From Naasia aerilata (lineage in GTDB: Bacteria; Actinomycetota; Actinomycetes; Actinomycetales; Microbacteriaceae), in assembly GCF_030296595.1 (NCBI RefSeq), contig NZ_AP027731.1, positions 1,922,001-1,986,000 of the forward strand: a stretch of 64,000 bases of DNA. The letters are read 5' to 3'. The notes beneath the pieces were generated by a model. The model saw only the letters and a list, made by a program, of their open reading frames with translations, was not told the origin of the DNA and made no database searches. Below are positions 49,859 through 58,811 of this stretch, one piece after another (positions within the stretch are counted from its first letter, which is position 1; the number at the start of each line of letters is the position of its first letter). The position numbers were made by a program, and so were the translations under genes.

Positions 49859-50302
49859 ATGGCGGACGTGGCAGATTCGGTGGAATGGGAGCGGCTGACC
49901 CGGCTCCTCGACGATGACGAGCACCTGTGGCCGCGCGTGCTCGAGGCGTTCGAGGACGACGGCGAGGATGCGTGGGAGGCACTGCTCGGCGGGCTCGACG
50001 ATGCGGGCGTGCTGGCCTATCTGCACGAGGACGACTCCGGCATGGAGCTCGCGGATGCCCTGGCTCAGCTGCCGCGCGTGTTCCGCCTGAGCCTGGACCT
50101 CGGCCGGGTGAACGACACCGACGACCTCGACGAGGCCATGGCGGCCGCGGACACCCTGCTGAGCAACGCCGGCTTCCGCCTGGTGATGCTCGAGGACGAC
50201 GACGAGGACGCCCGCGCCCTCGTCGTGGTACCCGCGGGAGTGCTCGACGAGATCACCGAGCTCGCCACCGCCGTCGGACACTCGGTCAACTCCTTCGACT
50301 GA
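49859..50302 (+). CDS. Conserved hypothetical acidic protein
   Basis: The 147-residue, strongly acidic, soluble protein starts at ATG 49859 (or 49847, four codons earlier). It contains repeated Asp/Glu-Asp-Ala stretches (LLDDDEHLWPRVLEAFEDDG, LGGLDDAGVLAYLHEDDSG), then GFRLVMLEDDDED and a C-terminal VVVPAGVLDEITELA. It may belong to one of the DUF families of small actinobacterial proteins, possibly DUF6630, but that could not be confirmed. No signal peptide or membrane segment. Function unknown. Confidence 0.7.
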   Translation: MADVADSVEWERLTRLLDDDEHLWPRVLEAFEDDGEDAWEALLGGLDDAGVLAYLHEDDSGMELADALAQLPRVFRLSLDLGRVNDTDDLDEAMAAADTLLSNAGFRLVMLEDDDEDARALVVVPAGVLDEITELATAVGHSVNSFD

Positions 50303-50380
50303 GCCCTACCGACTCTTTCCGCCGGTGACCGCCGGTACCCGCTGATCGAGGAGCTCCCCTCCCGTCCGGCGCCCCTCAAC

Positions 50381-50420
50381 CCGCTGATTGAGGAGCTCGC
50401 GCAGCGAGCGTCTCGAAATC
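50381..50420. repeat. Intergenic repeat CGCTGATTGAGGAGC type
   Basis: CCGCTGATTGAGGAGC, then a CGCGCAGCGAGCG stem, then TCTCGAAATC. A degenerate copy lies at 50339-50356. The same sequence family forms the large inverted repeat at 60294-60403. Similar elements are, by recollection, common in Microbacteriaceae genomes. Confidence 0.7.
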
Positions 50421-50450
50421 AGCAGCGGAGACGCGCGGGCGACCCGCCGC

Positions 50451-51785
50451 TCAGCCCTCCGGCTCGGTGGCCGACGCCGGGGTGGGCGCCGGCGCGTCAT
50501 CGGGCGCCGGCGTCGCGTCCTGCTCGGACGCGTCGGCCGTCGCGTTCTGCCGCCGGCTGAGGTACAGGAACGGGAGCGCGATCGCGCTGATCGCCCCGCT
50601 CACGGCGAGCGAGAACGGGTATCCGGTGAGGTCGGCCGTGCGCCCGAGCGCCGGCTGGATGCCCACTCCGCCGAGGTTGCCCATGAGCGAGTCGAAGGAC
50701 AGCACGGTCGCGCGCTGGCGGGAGGGGATGAGGTCGTTGAGGTACGCCTGCCGCACCGGGCCCTCGATGGCCGCGACCACTCCCCAGACGGTGAGCAGCA
50801 GCAGGGCGATCCAGAAGCTGCGCGTGAAGCCGAGGCTGAGGAGGAGGGCCGCAGCGAGGGCCGCGGACAGCAGGATGGTCGTCGTCCGCTTGCGGAAGAG
50901 GCCCCGCACCTTGGGCGCGAGGAAGCCGCCCGCGACCTGCGACGCCGCGACGATCGCCGCGGCGAGGCCGGCGATCGAGTACGCCTTCTCGTCGCCCCAC
51001 AGCTCGAGCAGGTACGGCTGCAGCGCGTAGAAGACGTAGATCCCGACGCCCGCGGTGAAGGGGGCGGCGAGCATCACGTAGCGCACGGGCGGGTTGCCGA
51101 GCCCGTACTTCAGCGAGGAGCGGAACAGCGTCCGCACCGCCTTGCCGGGCCCCTCGGACTTGTCGGGCGTGAACCCGACGTCGCGCATCACGAGGAACGC
51201 GACGACGAACATCGCGAGCAGCACGCCGCCCCGCAGGAGGAACGGCACGCCCAGGTCGGTGGCCTGGGCGACGACGCCGCCGGCGACCGATCCCACGAGC
51301 ATCGCGGTCCCGGACACCACCATCCCCTTGGAGAACACCGGCTCGAGCCCGCCCGAGTAGCCGGAGGCCCGCAGGGCGTCCACGAGCCACGCCTCCACGG
51401 CGCCGGAGAAGAACGTGAAGCCCAGGCCGAGCAGCACCGAGACGAGCGCCCACGCCCAGAACGGCGCGTGCCACAGCCACATGAGCCAGTAGAGGATCGT
51501 GCTCGTGGCGAGGGTCACCGTGCCGAGCAGGTAGGACGCGCGCCGGCCCACCGTGTCCGCCACCACGCCCGTGGGGATCTCGAACACCACCATGCCTGCG
51601 GTGAAGAAGGCGTTCGCGGCGAACGCCTCCAGGTTGCTGAGCCCGGCATCCAGCAGGAAGAGCGTGTTGATGCCCCAGATGAACGAGGCCGCCAGGGTGT
51701 TCCCCAGCATGAGGACCAGATAGATGCGCTGGATGCGCCGCGCCGCGGGCAGAGCCGCGATCGTCCCCTCCGTCGCCTGTGCCAT
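50451..51785 (-). CDS. MFS transporter
   Basis: The 444-residue protein has 12 spans with the MFS loop GVVADTVGRRASYLLG after helix 2 and a C-terminal cytoplasmic tail rich in Ala, Pro, Asp and Glu. It resembles actinobacterial MFS exporters of unknown substrate. ATG at 51785 has an AAAGGAGG site. The frame as first seen extends 2 kb upstream through antisense codons of the exonuclease gene, which was disregarded. Divergent from the exonuclease gene. Confidence 0.85.
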   Translation of the reverse strand: MAQATEGTIAALPAARRIQRIYLVLMLGNTLAASFIWGINTLFLLDAGLSNLEAFAANAFFTAGMVVFEIPTGVVADTVGRRASYLLGTVTLATSTILYWLMWLWHAPFWAWALVSVLLGLGFTFFSGAVEAWLVDALRASGYSGGLEPVFSKGMVVSGTAMLVGSVAGGVVAQATDLGVPFLLRGGVLLAMFVVAFLVMRDVGFTPDKSEGPGKAVRTLFRSSLKYGLGNPPVRYVMLAAPFTAGVGIYVFYALQPYLLELWGDEKAYSIAGLAAAIVAASQVAGGFLAPKVRGLFRKRTTTILLSAALAAALLLSLGFTRSFWIALLLLTVWGVVAAIEGPVRQAYLNDLIPSRQRATVLSFDSLMGNLGGVGIQPALGRTADLTGYPFSLAVSGAISAIALPFLYLSRRQNATADASEQDATPAPDDAPAPTPASATEPEG

Positions 51786-51893
51786 CGCGCCTCCTTTCGG
51801 ATGCCGATGGTAGACCCGGCCTCCGACGGAAGAAGGGCCGTTCGGACGAGGGCGGATCCGGCGCCGCGGCGGCGCATGCGGCACACTGAACCC

Positions 51894-52841
51894 GTGAACG
51901 AGGGCCGCCTGATGCTGCTGGACACGGCCGCGATGTACTTCCGCGCGTTCTACGGGCTGCCGGACACCCTCCGGGCCACGGACGGCACTCCCGTCAACGC
52001 GGTGCGCGGGCTCCTCGACATGATCGCGCGGCTGGTCACCGAGTTCGAGCCCACCCATCTGATCGCGTGCTGGGACGACGACTGGCGCCCGCAGTGGCGC
52101 GTCGACCTCATCCCGAGCTACAAGACGCACCGCGTGGCCGAGGCCGTCGAGGCCGGCCCGGACGTCGAGGTCGTGCCCGACCCGCTCGCGGTGCAGGTGC
52201 CGATCATCCGGGAGACGCTCACCGCCCTCGGCGTCCCGATCGTCGGGAAGGCCGGCTACGAGGCGGACGACATCATCGGCACGCTGTCCACGACGTCGGA
52301 GCTGCCCGTCGACGTGGTGACGAGCGACCGGGACCTCTTCCAGGTCGTCGACGACGAGCGCGGCGTGCGCATCATCAACACAGCCAGGGGGATGAGCAAG
52401 CTCGAGCTCGTCACCGACGAGGTCCTGCGCGCGAAGTACGGCGTGAGCGCCGCCCAGTACGCGGACTTCGCCGCCATGCGCGGCGATCCTTCGGACGGCC
52501 TCCCCGGCGTCGCCGGAGTGGGCGAGAAGACCGCGGCCCTCCTGCTCGCCGAGTTCGGCGACCTGGACGGCATCCTCGCGGCGGCCGCCGCCGGTCCGAC
52601 CGTGAAGCTGTCGGCGGGCGTCAAGGCGAAGATCCGCGCGGCCGCCGACTACCTGGCGGTGGCCCCGGCCGTGGTCCAGGTCGTGAGGGACCTCGACCTG
52701 CCGCCGGTCGACGCGCGCATCGAGCTCACGGAGAAGGGCCGCGAGGAGCTCGTGCGCCTGGGCAGCCAGTGGGGACTCGGCGAGTCGGTCTCCCGAGGGA
52801 TCGCCGCCTTCGCGGCCGCGAACCCGGCTCCGCCCGCCTGA
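51894..52841 (+). CDS. 5'-3' exonuclease (flap-endonuclease fold, PolI N-domain-like)
   Basis: The 315-residue protein corresponds to a free-standing 5'-3' exonuclease domain: LMLLDTAAMYFRAFYGLP, CWDDDWRPQWR, PSYKTHR, AGYEADDIIGTL, VTSDRDLFQVV and the helix-hairpin-helix DPSDGLPGVAGVGEKTAALLL. The metal-binding acids are all present. GTG at 51894. Such free copies accompany the polA gene in many actinobacteria and process Okazaki fragments or repair flaps. No operon partner. Confidence 0.93.
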   Translation: MNEGRLMLLDTAAMYFRAFYGLPDTLRATDGTPVNAVRGLLDMIARLVTEFEPTHLIACWDDDWRPQWRVDLIPSYKTHRVAEAVEAGPDVEVVPDPLAVQVPIIRETLTALGVPIVGKAGYEADDIIGTLSTTSELPVDVVTSDRDLFQVVDDERGVRIINTARGMSKLELVTDEVLRAKYGVSAAQYADFAAMRGDPSDGLPGVAGVGEKTAALLLAEFGDLDGILAAAAAGPTVKLSAGVKAKIRAAADYLAVAPAVVQVVRDLDLPPVDARIELTEKGREELVRLGSQWGLGESVSRGIAAFAAANPAPPA

Positions 52842-52891
52842 CGGCGCGACGGTCCTGTACGCGCAGAAGGGCCGACCTGCGCGGGAACTGG

Positions 52892-53605
52892 TCAGGCGCC
52901 CGCGCCGCCGGGCACGACGACACCCGTCTCGTAGCCGAGCACCACGGCGTGCACTCGGTCGCGCAGCCCGAGCTTCAGCAGGACGTGGCCCACATGGGTC
53001 TTCACGGTGGACTCGGAGAGGAAGAACGCCGTCGCGATCTCCGTGTTGGTCAGGCCGCGGGCGATCGCCTCGAACACCTCGAACTCTCGCTCGGTGAGGG
53101 AGGAGAGCCGCGGGTCGGACGCGCCGCCGGGGGAGGGCGACGAGGCGTCGTCGCCGGGGCGCGGAAGCTGAGGGCCGAACAGCTCGAGCAGGCGCTTCGT
53201 GATCCGCGGCTCCACGATCGCGTCGCCGCCTGCGACGGTCCGGATCGCGGCGACGAGCTCGGCGGGCCGGGCGTTCTTGAGGAGGAACCCACTCGCGCCC
53301 GCGCGCAGGCCAGCGAACGCGTACTCGTCGATGTCGTAGGTGGTGAGGATGAGCACGCGCGTCTCGGGCAGGCGCCGCACGATCGCCTCGGTCGCCGCGA
53401 TGCCGTCCACCGACGGCATCCGCACGTCCATGACGACGACGTCCGGACGGAGCGCGAGGGCCGCCGCGATGGCCTCCCCGCCGTCGCCCGCCTCGCCGAC
53501 CACGTCGATGGTCTCCTCCGCCTCGAGGACCATCCGGAAGCCCATGCGGATGAGCTCCTGATCGTCCGCGAGGAGCACCCGCACCGCCGGACGCGGCTCG
53601 GTCAT
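52892..53605 (-). CDS. Response regulator, NarL/LuxR type
   Basis: The 237-residue protein has a receiver domain with phosphoacceptor Asp60 (VVVMDVRMP), acidic pocket LLADDQ, switch Thr in ILTTYD and Lys in LLKNARP. A Ser/Pro/Gly linker of about 25 residues follows, then a LuxR HTH (LTEREFEVFEAIARGLTN, STVKTHVGHVLLKL). It overlaps the stop of the histidine-kinase gene (ATGA) and closes a four-gene operon with an ABC exporter, the usual layout for envelope-stress or antibiotic-sensing systems. Confidence 0.94.
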   Translation of the reverse strand: MTEPRPAVRVLLADDQELIRMGFRMVLEAEETIDVVGEAGDGGEAIAAALALRPDVVVMDVRMPSVDGIAATEAIVRRLPETRVLILTTYDIDEYAFAGLRAGASGFLLKNARPAELVAAIRTVAGGDAIVEPRITKRLLELFGPQLPRPGDDASSPSPGGASDPRLSSLTEREFEVFEAIARGLTNTEIATAFFLSESTVKTHVGHVLLKLGLRDRVHAVVLGYETGVVVPGGAGA

Positions 53606-54872
53606 CGCCCTTCCCTTCCCTCGGGATCTGAGGCCGCGGAGCCGGCAGCTCGCGGAAGGACCACCCGGACCTGCCAGCCGCCTCCGGGCCGCGGCCCGCT
53701 CTCCGCGGTGCCCCGGTGGACGGCGGCGCGCTCCTGCATGCCGATGAGGCCGCGCGCGGATCCCATACTCGGCGCCGGGACCGAGGAGGCACGGCCGTCA
53801 TCCGTCACGGTGAGCGCGATGCGGTCGGGGGAGTACCGGACGTCGACGGACACGATCGTGGGGTCCACCGCATAGCGGAGCGCATTGGTGAGCGCCTCCT
53901 GCACGAGGCGGTAGAGCGCGAGCTCGAGGGCCGGTTCGGTGATCGGCTCCCCGCTCTCCGACAGGCGCACGGGCAGACCCGCCGTGCGGAACCGGCTCAC
54001 CAGGTCGGGGAGATCACGACGGGTCGGAGCAGGGCGCAGTTCGTCCCCCGACCCTTCGCCGAGCACCCCGAGCAGGCTCCGCATATCGGCGAGCGCGGTG
54101 CGCCCCGTCGCGGCCAGCTCGTCGAGAGCGCGCTTCGCGGACTGCGGACTGCGCTCCACCGCAGCCGAGGCGCCGTCGGCGAGCGCGACCATCACGGAGA
54201 CGCTGTGCGCCACGATGTCGTGCATCTCGCGCGCGATGCGGGAGCGCTCCGCGAGCGTCGCGATGGTCGCCTGGTTGTCGCGCTCCCGGGCGAGCTGTGC
54301 GGCGCGCTCCTCGAGCGCCCTGACCCGCTCCCGGCGGGAGGCGACGAGGGTGCCGAGCAGGATCGCCACCACGTAGGTCGCGAGCACGAGGAGGAACAGC
54401 GTCGCGTAGTCGACCGGCTGCAGCTTCGGGTCCAGCTCTTCGCGGTGCAGCAGCAGGCCGCCCGTGCCGACCAGGAGCGCCCCACCCGCGAGCGCCCAGG
54501 CGAGGCGGGGTGACCGGAACGCAGCGACCGCGTAGAGGGCGATCGGGATAGCGAAGAGGTCGTTGTTCGCATCGACCGAGAAGGTCACGATCGTCGTCAG
54601 CAGCGTGACCACGAGAAGCACTGCAACCGGGTACGGACGGCGGAACACCAGCGCGATCATGCTGAGGACGGCGGTGAGGATCAGCAAGGGGAGATGTCGG
54701 GGACGCCCTGGGCGACCTGGACGGCCCGGACGATGACGAGGGGGACTCCATAGACGGCTGCGACCGGAAGGTCGATGGCCCACCGGATGCCGAGACCCCG
54801 CCGGTCCGCCGGACGCGGAGCATCCCCGGCGGGGCCGAGCGGCTCCGCCGGGGAATGCGTCCGGGCAGGCAC
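53602..54872 (-). CDS. Sensor histidine kinase, NarL-partner type (frameshifted as read)
   Basis: GTG at 54872 overlaps the ABC permease stop. The N-terminal 60 residues reach VPDIS, where one base is missing (GGGG run 54688-54691); repair continues PLLILTAVLSMIALVFRR with four to five membrane spans. A coiled-coil (RERVRALEERAAQLARERD), the HisKA_3 box with phospho-His (RIAREMHDIVAHSVSVM) and an HATPase domain (LVQEALTNALRYA, GLIGMQERA) follow. Repaired length is 423 residues. It should phosphorylate the regulator encoded next to it. The signal is unknown; a mostly membrane-embedded sensor suggests intramembrane sensing. Confidence 0.88.
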
Positions 54873-55717
54873 TAGATGTCTCGCTTCTTCCAGAGCACGG
54901 CGGCGCCCGCCGCGGCCGCCCCGACCCAGGCGAGCAGGATCGCGAGGCCTGCGAGGATCGCTCCCCAGCCCACCTGGTCGAACGGCTGGAAGAGGAGCAT
55001 ACCGGCGGCCGAGGGCAGGATCTGGGCCAGTCCACCGCCGACGAGAGGGATCATCGGCAGCACTCCGGGGAGCAGGAGCAGGACGCCGAGCACGAGGCCG
55101 AGCCCGGCGGCCGAGCTGCGGAAGAGAGAGCCCAGCGCGGTCGAAAGCACCGAGATCATCGCGAGGTAGAGCGCCGTGCCGAGCACCACCTGGAGCGTGC
55201 CCGCGTCCACCTCCCAGGCGGGCTTGCCGATGGTGGGAAGGCTCGGCTGGACGACCAGCCAGGTGGCGACCCCGATGACGAGGCCGACTGCGAAGGAGGC
55301 CACTCCGCTCACCACCAGCTTGGCGGCGAGGATCGGGGTGCGGCGGGGAACCGCGGCGACGGTCGCGGCGAGCAGACCGGAGGATCTCTCGGCGCTGACG
55401 ACGAGGACGCCGAGGACGGCGACGAGCAGCTGTGCGATCAGCACCACGAAGCCGATCGCGCCGAGAGCAGGGCGCTCGCCGAAGGTCGCTGCGACGATCT
55501 CGCCGGCGTCTCCGCCTTCCGCGGGGGCGACGAGGATGCCGAGCACGATGAGGCCGGCGAAGCCGACCGACCCTGCGACTGCCGAGAGGACGGTCCAGAC
55601 GGTGGAGCGGAGGCTCGTCAGCTTGATCCGCTCGGAGCGGAGGACCCCGGCGAAGCTGACGCCGGAGGCGGCGGGGACGGGGAGGACCTCGTCCACGTGA
55701 GTGGCGAGTGCGGTCAT
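54872..55717 (-). CDS. ABC-2 type exporter permease
   Basis: The 281-residue membrane protein has six spans. The N-terminal segment FAGVLRSERIKLTSLRSTVWT is characteristic of actinobacterial ABC-2 permeases paired with NarL two-component systems. It ends WKKRDI. Start ATG 55717, 14 bases after the ATPase stop. With the preceding ATPase it likely exports a lipid or peptide antibiotic, or acts in sensing. Confidence 0.9.
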   Translation of the reverse strand: MTALATHVDEVLPVPAASGVSFAGVLRSERIKLTSLRSTVWTVLSAVAGSVGFAGLIVLGILVAPAEGGDAGEIVAATFGERPALGAIGFVVLIAQLLVAVLGVLVVSAERSSGLLAATVAAVPRRTPILAAKLVVSGVASFAVGLVIGVATWLVVQPSLPTIGKPAWEVDAGTLQVVLGTALYLAMISVLSTALGSLFRSSAAGLGLVLGVLLLLPGVLPMIPLVGGGLAQILPSAAGMLLFQPFDQVGWGAILAGLAILLAWVGAAAAGAAVLWKKRDI

Positions 55718-55731
55718 GGGAGCGGTTCCTT

Positions 55732-56643
55732 TCAGGCGGCGGCGGAGGCCGCGTAGTCGACGGACGAATGGGTGAGGGCGAGGTAGGCGTCCTCGAGGGA
55801 CGCGGTGCGGGTGGTGAGCCCGGTGATGAGGGCGCCCTCCGCTGCGGCCAGCGCGGCCACCTCGGCGGCGGAGCGGCCGGTCACCTCGAGGCGGTCGGCG
55901 GCGACAGACGTGACCGTCACGCCCGCTCCGGGCAGCCGCAGGGCGAGGCGGTCGGCGTCCGGGCTCTGCACCTCGACGGTCTCGGTTCCGGCGCCGTCGA
56001 GGACGTCCGCGAGGGGAGCATCCGCAAGGATCCGGCCGCGGCCGATGACGATGAGGTGGTCGGCCGTGACGGCCATCTCGCTCATCAGGTGCGAGGAGAG
56101 GAACACGGTCCGGCCTTCCGCGGCGAGGGAGCGGAGGAGGTGGCGCACCCAGATGACGCCGTCCGGGTCGAGGCCGTTGATCGGCTCGTCGAGGATGAGC
56201 GTCGCGGGGTCGCCGAGCAGCGCGGCCGCGAGGCCGAGTCGCTGCGACATCCCGAGCGAGAAGCTCCCGGCGCGGCGGGCGGAGACGGAGGCGATGCCGG
56301 TGAGCTCCATGACCTCGTCCACCCGGCGATCGCTGATTCCGTTCGTCGCGGCGAGCGCCCGGAGGTGCGCGCGTGCGGTGCGGCCGGGGTGCCGATTGCC
56401 GGCGTCGAGCAGCACGCCGACCTCCGACAGGGGCGCGATGGCGTCCGTGAGCGCCGCGCCGTTGATCAGGGCGCGCCCCGAACTCGGGCGGTCGAGTCCG
56501 GTCAGAGCGCGGAAGGTGGTCGACTTCCCGGCGCCGTTCGGGCCGAGGAATCCGGTCACCTGACCGGGGCGGACGAGGAAGGACACGTCGTCCACCGCGG
56601 TGACCGATCCGTATCGCTTCGTGAGGTGCTGTGCTTCGATCAC
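55732..56643 (-). CDS. ABC exporter ATP-binding protein (CcmA/DrrA-like)
   Basis: The 303-residue protein has Walker A GPNGAGKSTT, signature FSLGMSQRLGLAAALL (LSxGQ-like), Walker B TLILDEPINGLDPDG and an extra C-terminal domain of about 90 residues, as in DrrA/NatA exporters. GTG at 56643 has a GGGAG site. First gene of the exporter/two-component operon. Twenty bases upstream of the start lies a perfect hairpin GAACCCC-N5-GGGGTTC, a possible operator. Confidence 0.92.
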   Translation of the reverse strand: MIEAQHLTKRYGSVTAVDDVSFLVRPGQVTGFLGPNGAGKSTTFRALTGLDRPSSGRALINGAALTDAIAPLSEVGVLLDAGNRHPGRTARAHLRALAATNGISDRRVDEVMELTGIASVSARRAGSFSLGMSQRLGLAAALLGDPATLILDEPINGLDPDGVIWVRHLLRSLAAEGRTVFLSSHLMSEMAVTADHLIVIGRGRILADAPLADVLDGAGTETVEVQSPDADRLALRLPGAGVTVTSVAADRLEVTGRSAAEVAALAAAEGALITGLTTRTASLEDAYLALTHSSVDYAASAAA

Positions 56644-56662
56644 AGCGGACTCCCTTCGATCA

Positions 56663-56681
56663 GAACCCCCTGGTGGGGTTC
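56663..56681. promoter_or_regulatory. Inverted repeat GAACCCC-N5-GGGGTTC
   Basis: Perfect seven-base arms lie just upstream of the exporter ATPase gene. It may be the binding site of the co-encoded NarL-type regulator, or a small leader hairpin. Confidence 0.4.
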
Positions 56682-56785
56682 GTTGGCTCGAAGGTACGAG
56701 CGAGGAGGTGGCCGGGCATCGGAGTCGGGTGCCGACCTCGGCGAGGAGGTCGTACCCGGGTACTAGCCGCCCGGGCGGTCCGGTG

Positions 56786-58009
56786 TCAGCGCACGCGGAG
56801 GAGCGCGGCGACCCCATCGGTGTAGGTGTTGCCGGACATCGCGATCGGGCTGTCCGGGCTGTAGACGGCGCAGCGCTTGATCGTCGTGTTGAGGCCGAAC
56901 ACGTTGCCGGTCACGCTGAATCCGGCGATCGGGCCCTTGCCCTTTGTGGACACGTTGACCGTGCAGTCGCCGTTGTCCATCCGGTTGTTGGCGATCGTGA
57001 CGTTGGACATGAGCCCGCGGCCCTGGGTGATCATGATGGCCGCGTTGCTCGCGCCCTCCAGGACGTTGCCCGTGATCACGATGTTGTCGCCCACCACGGT
57101 CTCGATGTTGTCGTCGTGGGAGCCGTCGGTGTGGTCGGGGTCGTTGGCGTACCAGAGGTTGCCGTGCAGCCAGGAGTCGGCGACGAGGACGTTGCTGCCG
57201 GCGATGGAGACCTGGTCGACGGTGTTGTGGATGTTGACGCGGTGCAGCTCGAAGTTCCAGCCCATGATGCCGTTGACGGTCCAGTTGGGGTTGGTGGCGA
57301 CGATCTCGCTGTCGTAGATCTTCAGGCCGACGGAGCCGGACATGTTGTCGACGAGGCCGTACTTCCCGCCGGCGTCGGTGCCGCGGATGATCGAGTTCTT
57401 GATGGTCACGTTGGCGGCCTTGACGATGACCCGGCCGTGGATGTCGAGACCGTCGAGAACGGTGCCCGGGGTCGTGATCGTCTGGTCACCGGTCACGAGC
57501 CGGAGGGTGGTGCCGGCCGGAACGCCCGCCTTGGGCGTGCCGGTGCCGGGGAGGCTGCCGGTCCCGCCGGCGGGAGGAGCGGGGACGGTCGTGCCTCCGC
57601 CGTCGCCCGGGGCCGGGTATGCGCCCGGATCGGGCAGGTCGGCCGGCCCGCAGGCATAGCCCTCCTCGCCGGACGGGATGGCCTCCTCGTCGGGGGCGCA
57701 CTGAAGGGTGTCCGGGTTCGCGGACGCGAGGATCGCGGTCCCGGCCGTCGACGTGGTCGTGGTGGTCGTGGGCGTCGTCGACGAGGTCGAGGATGACGTG
57801 ACCGGGGCGGGGGTCACCGTGAAGCTGTCGCGCACGATGGGGGCGAGCGGAGCGGTGGACGTGGGGGTGGTGGAGACGATCGCGGTGGTCTCAGCGGCGG
57901 CCTCGGGAGCGGGCGCGGAGGGCCACAGCGCGGCGGCCGCCACGATCCCGCCCACAGCGGCCATGGCGATGCCACCGGTGATCGCGGAGACGTTCCAGCG
58001 CCGGTCCAT
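56786..58009 (-). CDS. Exported right-handed beta-helix protein
   Basis: The 407-residue protein has an N-terminal membrane or signal segment (ITGGIAMAAVGGIVAAAALW). A Thr/Ser/Pro-rich stretch (about residues 40-95) and a Gly/Pro linker (about 125-160) follow, then a parallel beta-helix from about residue 170 with repeating strands (VIVKAANVTIKNSIIRG, VGLKIYDSEIVA, FELHRVNIHNTVDQVSI, NIVITGNVLEG). The fold is that of pectate-lyase-like surface proteins. No clear catalytic motif was identified, so binding or modification of a polysaccharide is a guess. Two Cys in the linker (QCAPDEE, YACGPAD) may form a disulfide. Confidence 0.82.
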   Translation of the reverse strand: MDRRWNVSAITGGIAMAAVGGIVAAAALWPSAPAPEAAAETTAIVSTTPTSTAPLAPIVRDSFTVTPAPVTSSSTSSTTPTTTTTTSTAGTAILASANPDTLQCAPDEEAIPSGEEGYACGPADLPDPGAYPAPGDGGGTTVPAPPAGGTGSLPGTGTPKAGVPAGTTLRLVTGDQTITTPGTVLDGLDIHGRVIVKAANVTIKNSIIRGTDAGGKYGLVDNMSGSVGLKIYDSEIVATNPNWTVNGIMGWNFELHRVNIHNTVDQVSIAGSNVLVADSWLHGNLWYANDPDHTDGSHDDNIETVVGDNIVITGNVLEGASNAAIMITQGRGLMSNVTIANNRMDNGDCTVNVSTKGKGPIAGFSVTGNVFGLNTTIKRCAVYSPDSPIAMSGNTYTDGVAALLRVR

Positions 58010-58250
58010 CGATTCCCCCTCGATGTGCGGCTGACGCCTGCCTTCGCACGAGTGCGAGAGCGTCGCTCCCCAGCGACACGTCAGCCTTCCCGTTCCTCGA
58101 CCCCCGAGGGACGGAATGCATCACCCCAACTGTGCTGGATCATGAAACGCCTGGAGAGACCCCAGTTCAGGGTGCAGGGGAGGTGCAGCAGGAAGGCGAC
58201 CGCGATCCCGGCTGCGCGGACAGGTGCCGGAGCCCGCTTAGGGTCGGAGG

Positions 58251-58640
58251 ATGGCGAACACACCGGACGGATACGAAGACCTGCTCGAGCGCCCGATCGT
58301 CGGCACGCTGGCGACCGTGCGACCCGACGGCGCCCCGAGCGCCACCCCGATGTGGTTCAAGTGGGACGGCGAGGGCCTGCGCTTCACGCACACCACCAAG
58401 CGGCAGAAGCTGAAGAACCTCCAGACCGAGCCGCGCCTGTCGTTCACGATCATCGATCCGGACGACCCGTACCGCTACCTCGAGGTCCGCGGCGTCGTCG
58501 ACCGGGTGGAGGAGGACCCGACGGGCTCCTTCTACGTCGAGCTGGGCAAGCGGTACGGCAACGCGGAGCAGGCGCCGCCGCCGGACTCGGCGGACCGGGT
58601 GGTCATCGTGGTCAAGCCGACCGCGTTCGGGATGCACTGA
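58251..58640 (+). CDS. PPOX-class F420-dependent oxidoreductase / pyridoxamine-phosphate-oxidase-fold protein
   Basis: The 129-residue split-barrel protein has RPIVGTLATVRPDGAPSATPMWFKWDGEGL, THTTKRQKLKNLQTEPRLSF and YLEVRGVVDRVEEDPTG, the normal pattern of F420-binding FDOR-B family members in Actinobacteria. The conserved Lys/Arg-rich loop (TKRQKLKN) would contact cofactor phosphate. It may reduce flavins, biliverdin or quinones; the substrate is not defined. Monocistronic. Confidence 0.88.
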   Translation: MANTPDGYEDLLERPIVGTLATVRPDGAPSATPMWFKWDGEGLRFTHTTKRQKLKNLQTEPRLSFTIIDPDDPYRYLEVRGVVDRVEEDPTGSFYVELGKRYGNAEQAPPPDSADRVVIVVKPTAFGMH

Positions 58641-58811
58641 ACCGCTGACCACGCTGACCCGCTGACCCGGGGCTGTCGCGGCGGTCTCCGCCCGGCGTTA
58701 GCGACCCCGGCGCCGCCCGCGCAACCCCCTGTTCCGGCTTCGGGGGCGGCACGGGCGCGAGTAAGTTCCTCTCGTCGCGGCGGTGTCGCCGCTGGTCGAG
58801 GGAGCCGTCGT

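Noticed and set aside
50388..52841. Very long plus-strand frame ahead of the exonuclease
   Set aside because: Only the last 315 codons (from GTG 51894) have family motifs; the rest is antisense to the MFS gene.
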